DNA of 64,000 nt, taken from the NCBI RefSeq assembly GCF_000027225.1, contig NC_013892.1, positions 1,984,001 through 2,048,000 on the forward strand, written 5' to 3'. The notes under the pieces were generated by a model. It was not told where the DNA came from, ran no database searches, and was given only the letters and a program-made list of their open reading frames with translations. The stretch comes from Xenorhabdus bovienii SS-2004. Lineage in GTDB: Bacteria > Pseudomonadota > Gammaproteobacteria > Enterobacterales > Enterobacteriaceae. Shown here piece after piece: positions 61,471 through 64,000 of the stretch; position 1 is the stretch's first letter, and each line of letters begins with the position of its first letter. A program made the position numbers and the translations under genes.

Positions 61471-62474
61471 ATTATTTACTGACCCCGCACATTGTCCGTG
61501 ATCTGGGGCTGGTGGTCTTTAAGCCGGGTCGCCATCTCCTGGATGGGTTTTATGGCAGGATGTTGCTCACGCCTGAGCCTGCTGTGCTCCGGTCTGCTCC
61601 ATCAGGGCAAGTAACAGAAGGGCAATGGCTGGCTTCCGATAAGCGTTTGTACCCTTTTTTTCAGCATGAGCGGGTCATTAAAGTCGCTGGCGGTTTGGAA
61701 GGGATGAAGCATTACATCGCCCAGACGATTTCATTCTGCCAGGCGGCAGATGAGGAAAATTACCATCATAATTTATTGACAATAACTGTATATAATAACA
61801 GCGCCGTCAGAACATGCTGGCATCATGATAACCAATGTCGGGACGGCTCTGATCGTATACAAAACGCAGCGGAACAAAACCTGTATCAGTGGGTATTGCA
61901 TAACGTCATCAGTGATTTCCGGTTGCCTGCTCATCATCAGGTGACATGGCCAGAATTATTTAGCTGGGCGGTCATTCATCGGGTGGCGGATTTGCTGCCA
62001 TCATTTATCAGTCATCGCGCCCTGCAGCGGGCAGATGACCACGGAGAGAAAATTGGAAGTACCACCAGCGAACATGATATCCGATGGGAACCCCTGACCT
62101 CACAGGACATTGTTAATGAGCGTGTGGAGCAGGTTAAAAATGTGCTGACGGCAGAGGTTGACGCTGAACCGCCCGCCAGCTTTATGCGTTTGCCAAAATT
62201 ACAACGGTGGCGCAATACCCAATGGCTGAAATGGGTGAAATCCCAGCCCTGTGCGGCCTGTCAACGTCCTGCCGATGATCCCCACCACATTATCGGTCAT
62301 GGGCAGGGCGGGATGGGTACTAAGGCGCATGATTTGTTTTGTCTGCCACTTTGCCGGGAATGTCATGACGACCTGCATCGGGACAGGCTGGCATGGGAAG
62401 AAAAACACGGTAGCCAGGTGGATTTATTATTTCGTTTTTTGGACAGATCGCTGGGAATAGGGGCAATCAAATAA
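61467..62474 (+). CDS. DUF968 phage nuclease-like protein
   Basis: 335 residues. N-terminal part specific to the family (LTPHIVRDLGLVVFKPGRHL); C-terminal HNH-like zinc domain (SQPCAACQRPADDPHHIIGH, LPLCRECHDDLHRDRLAWEE) characteristic of DUF968. Thought to act in phage recombination in place of RusA/NinG-type nucleases. One-base overlap with Q start (aATG). Confidence 0.85.
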   Translation: MNYLLTPHIVRDLGLVVFKPGRHLLDGFYGRMLLTPEPAVLRSAPSGQVTEGQWLASDKRLYPFFQHERVIKVAGGLEGMKHYIAQTISFCQAADEENYHHNLLTITVYNNSAVRTCWHHDNQCRDGSDRIQNAAEQNLYQWVLHNVISDFRLPAHHQVTWPELFSWAVIHRVADLLPSFISHRALQRADDHGEKIGSTTSEHDIRWEPLTSQDIVNERVEQVKNVLTAEVDAEPPASFMRLPKLQRWRNTQWLKWVKSQPCAACQRPADDPHHIIGHGQGGMGTKAHDLFCLPLCRECHDDLHRDRLAWEEKHGSQVDLLFRFLDRSLGIGAIK

Positions 62475-63188
62475 TGACTAAATGGTATTCGCATGACTTG
62501 CAATACGTACGCACGCAGATTATCCCCGCATTGTTTGATATTGCCGGTGAAACCAAGGGGCAATTGGCGGCATTTGAAGACTCTCCACTGACATGTACAG
62601 ATCACTATAATTGCGATACATAAGGTTTCCTAAATACAATTGAATTAGCGCAATAAAGCCCGTATTAGGGTGGGAAATCACTGGGTCGTACAGGATACCG
62701 ATCCGGTTTTTTGTCTTGAAACCCGCATGAGAAAACAGCCCAAACCGCCTATTAACCCGATAACATACAGGGGGAGCTCGTGGCGGCGGGCAGTACTGGC
62801 CATGGATAAACCCAAACTGGCATGGGTACTGTACTGTTATGCACATTCCCTGGATTATCGCTATCAGGTTGAAATATGCGAATATCTCTGGGGAGGCTTT
62901 CTGGCAGGGCAAACAAACCGTCGGTTATCAATCAAAGTCAGCACGAGATTGAAAGGATTGGTATGGTTGGCCGTTCAGCAACGTGCCAAGGGGTGTCGTT
63001 CAGAGAATTTCTTATCTTATACCAGATCAGAATTGGCCAGCTTGACTGGGGTGAGTTTATACAATTGGAAAAATAATTATGCGGCACATTGGATAGCCTT
63101 GGTGGAGTTATGCGAAAACATGGATAGAGAAGCACTCCAAGATATCATCAGATTAAGAATTAAACAAAAATCAGACCATGATCTATAA
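62474..63188 (+). pseudogene. Q: Antitermination protein Q of prophage 2, interrupted
   Basis: 5' piece 62474-62623: MTKWYSHDLQYVRTQIIPAL, GETKGQLAAFEDS, the usual Q N-terminus (LQYVR and GxTKGQLEAF pattern). 3' piece from about 62700: VFCLETRMRKQPKPPINPIT, SSWRRAVLAMDKPKLAWVLY, YQVEICEYLWGGF, the core of the same family (LEYVRTEL..SSWRRAV..DYQVTICQYVW pattern). The in-frame link between them is destroyed by about 75 bases that include an inverted 38-bp copy of the Tad2-like gene, with stops in all relevant frames. The 3' frame (62670-63188) is open but lacks its start. Confidence 0.75.
62610..62647 (-). repeat. 38-bp inverted copy of a segment of the Tad2-like gene
   Basis: Exact reverse complement of 63639-63676 (38 of 38 bases; beginning ATTGCGATACATAAGG on the plus strand). 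Translated on the minus strand it gives IQLYLGNLMYRN as in the Tad2-like protein. It lies inside the broken Q gene. Confidence 0.9.
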
Positions 63189-63263
63189 AACTTGCAAAAG
63201 TGTCCGAAATCAGCCATATTTTAATTAATTCTGATATTTTGCCAGAATTGTAAGTAATAAATT

Positions 63264-63290
63264 AACCCACTTAATAGGTGGGTTTTTTAC
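63264..63290 (+). terminator. Terminator after Q of prophage 2
   Basis: AACCCAC / GTGGGTT stem, 7-base loop, then six T. Corresponds to the late terminator downstream of Q genes. The interval up to 63523 has TATAAT at 63382-63387 and is otherwise A/T-rich without a gene that I can support. Confidence 0.8.
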
Positions 63291-63523
63291 TGCCCTGTAT
63301 TCAATAAAGGGTATTTGTAATCAGCAGCAAACTTCAAATTGACAGCTCCCTGAATCACGTACTCGACTAATAGACAGATTTTATAATGCGCAACCCTATT
63401 TAAATGCGTATTAATTTTGCTATACGGTATTCAATTGATATAAAAACCCACCTTAAGTAATATTGACTGGCAATTTAGCAGTAGGATGAAATGACCTTTA
63501 ACGAATAATAAAGTGAGGGATTT

Positions 63524-63832
63524 ATGTCTGAAATTAATAAGCCAGAGAAAACGAGTGCTAATCAAAATTGCTTTATCAACCCTGATCAATACAAAAATCA
63601 CGATGTAGTTGCACCCGTTGGTTCATATCCTTGGGCGATAATTCAATTGTATTTAGGAAACCTTATGTATCGCAATGATTGGGATTACCCCAATGAATAC
63701 ATAGGACTTGTTCCTGAATCAGGGGAAGGTGATAATCTTCCTTATGTTATTAAGAAGCGTATACACAATAATTTTGAACAGTGGCAGCCCGCACAAGAAG
63801 ATATGATGGCTTGTGATTGGGTCATGTATTAA
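63524..63832 (+). CDS. Tad2-like (DUF2829) anti-Thoeris family protein
   Basis: 102 residues; GTGAGGGATTT precedes the ATG. The pattern PWAIIQLYLGNLMYRNDWDY (A-x(2)-L-x(2)-G-x(3)-R-x-x-W), EYIGLVPE, LPYVIKKRI and the end WQPAQEDMMACDWVMY (W-x-P-x-x-EDMLAxDW) is that of DUF2829/Tad2. Tad2 proteins bind the cyclic ADP-ribose type signal of Thoeris defence. The N-terminal 30 residues (polar, with CFINPDQYKNHDVV) are an extension. Starts a new transcript after the terminator. Confidence 0.65.
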   Translation: MSEINKPEKTSANQNCFINPDQYKNHDVVAPVGSYPWAIIQLYLGNLMYRNDWDYPNEYIGLVPESGEGDNLPYVIKKRIHNNFEQWQPAQEDMMACDWVMY

Positions 63833-63848
63833 ATGATTAGATTAGGTA

Positions 63849-64000
63849 TTAAAAATAATGTTCACGTTCAATAAAGGTTCCTATCACTTTATCGTGCATT
63901 TCTTCCGATTTTGAATACCCAATGGTTTTTCTATTCAGCCTTTTGATTCGGGTACGATGCGTTAAATTCGTTCTCTCTATACGCTGAGTAAACGCCTTTC
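63849..64000 (-). CDS. IS1-family transposase, C-terminal part
   Basis: Minus-strand frame open to the window edge and ending at 63849: AFTQRIERTNLTHRTRIKRL, GYSKSEEMHDKVIGTFIERE, HYF. This is the C-terminus of an IS1 InsB-type transposase (E. coli: AFTQRIERHNLNLRQHLARL and [20 protein letters not shown]). The rest and the other end lie beyond the window; I cannot place the right terminal repeat. Confidence 0.85.
   Translation of the reverse strand, partial: KAFTQRIERTNLTHRTRIKRLNRKTIGYSKSEEMHDKVIGTFIEREHYF

Larger units (their letters stand above)
59280..64000. mobile_element. Prophage 2 segment (left end, rearranged)
   Basis: At least 4.7 kb of phage genes continuing past the window. Contains a PrtN-like activator, fragments of a methyltransferase and a replication gene fused back to back, an antirepressor, a DUF968 protein, an interrupted Q and a Tad2-like gene, then an IS1-family element. 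No integrase or structural gene is seen, so completeness is unknown. Confidence 0.75.

Overview
The window comes from a gammaproteobacterium of the Xenorhabdus/Photorhabdus type (Morganellaceae). This rests on the host genes (fliA-fliZ, trifunctional putA divergent from putP, mgtE, ppx-ppk1, speG, purN-purM), on the many insertion sequences and on the style of the prophage genes. No 16S or marker sequence is present, so the genus is an inference.

Layout. 1-7,260: host chromosome with the end of fliA, fliZ, putA(-) and putP(+). 7,522-51,212: a 43.7-kb lambdoid siphophage prophage bounded by a 149-bp direct repeat (147/149 identical). Its map is lambda-like: integrase and excisionase-like gene; a leftward early operon of about 17 small genes; pL with a nut site; an N antiterminator gene split by an IS630 element; a CI-like repressor, operators and Cro; a second nut site; a rightward early region (helicase split by an HNH endonuclease, primase/Toprim, antiterminator Q); tRNA-Phe; a lysis cassette (holin, muramidase, Rz/Rz1); an Acb2/Tad1-like anti-defence gene; a leftward moron encoding a eukaryotic-type C2H2 zinc-finger protein; HNH, terminase and an HK97-type head; a lambda-type tail (G/GT frameshift, tape measure, M, L, K, I, J) with a lipoprotein moron and an IS1111-type element between I and J; and two tail-fibre genes facing each other. 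51,282-59,057: host mgtE, ppx, ppk1, speG, purN, purM (all minus) with a PurR box upstream of purM. From about 59.3 kb to the window end: a second, rearranged prophage piece (PrtN-like regulator, chimeric methyltransferase fragment, replication-protein fragment, KilAC antirepressor, DUF968 protein, broken Q, Tad2-like protein), ending inside an IS1-family transposase.

How it works together. Prophage 1 carries the control circuit of a lambda-type phage: operators of shared sequence at pL and at the cI-cro interval, boxA/boxB nut sites on both early transcripts, N, and Q with a late terminator. The N gene is interrupted; removing the IS with one TA rebuilds a 107-codon frame, the length of lambda N. 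So the prophage is probably impaired for early antitermination, while its morons can still be expressed.

Most notable: (1) the zinc-finger moron at 25,990-26,832, with three canonical C2H2 fingers, TGEKP-type linkers and a long Ser/Pro-rich tail, which I read as a candidate host-directed nuclear protein carried by a phage of an animal-associated bacterium; (2) two different cyclic-nucleotide-sponge-like anti-defence genes, one per prophage; (3) the IS-inactivated N gene with intact nut sites; (4) a split helicase, a compact sliding-clamp-like protein, a duplicated 139-bp block shared by both prophages, and a 38-bp fragment of the Tad2-like gene inverted inside the second prophage's Q gene. 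All family assignments are from reading motifs and remembered families; no database search was possible.
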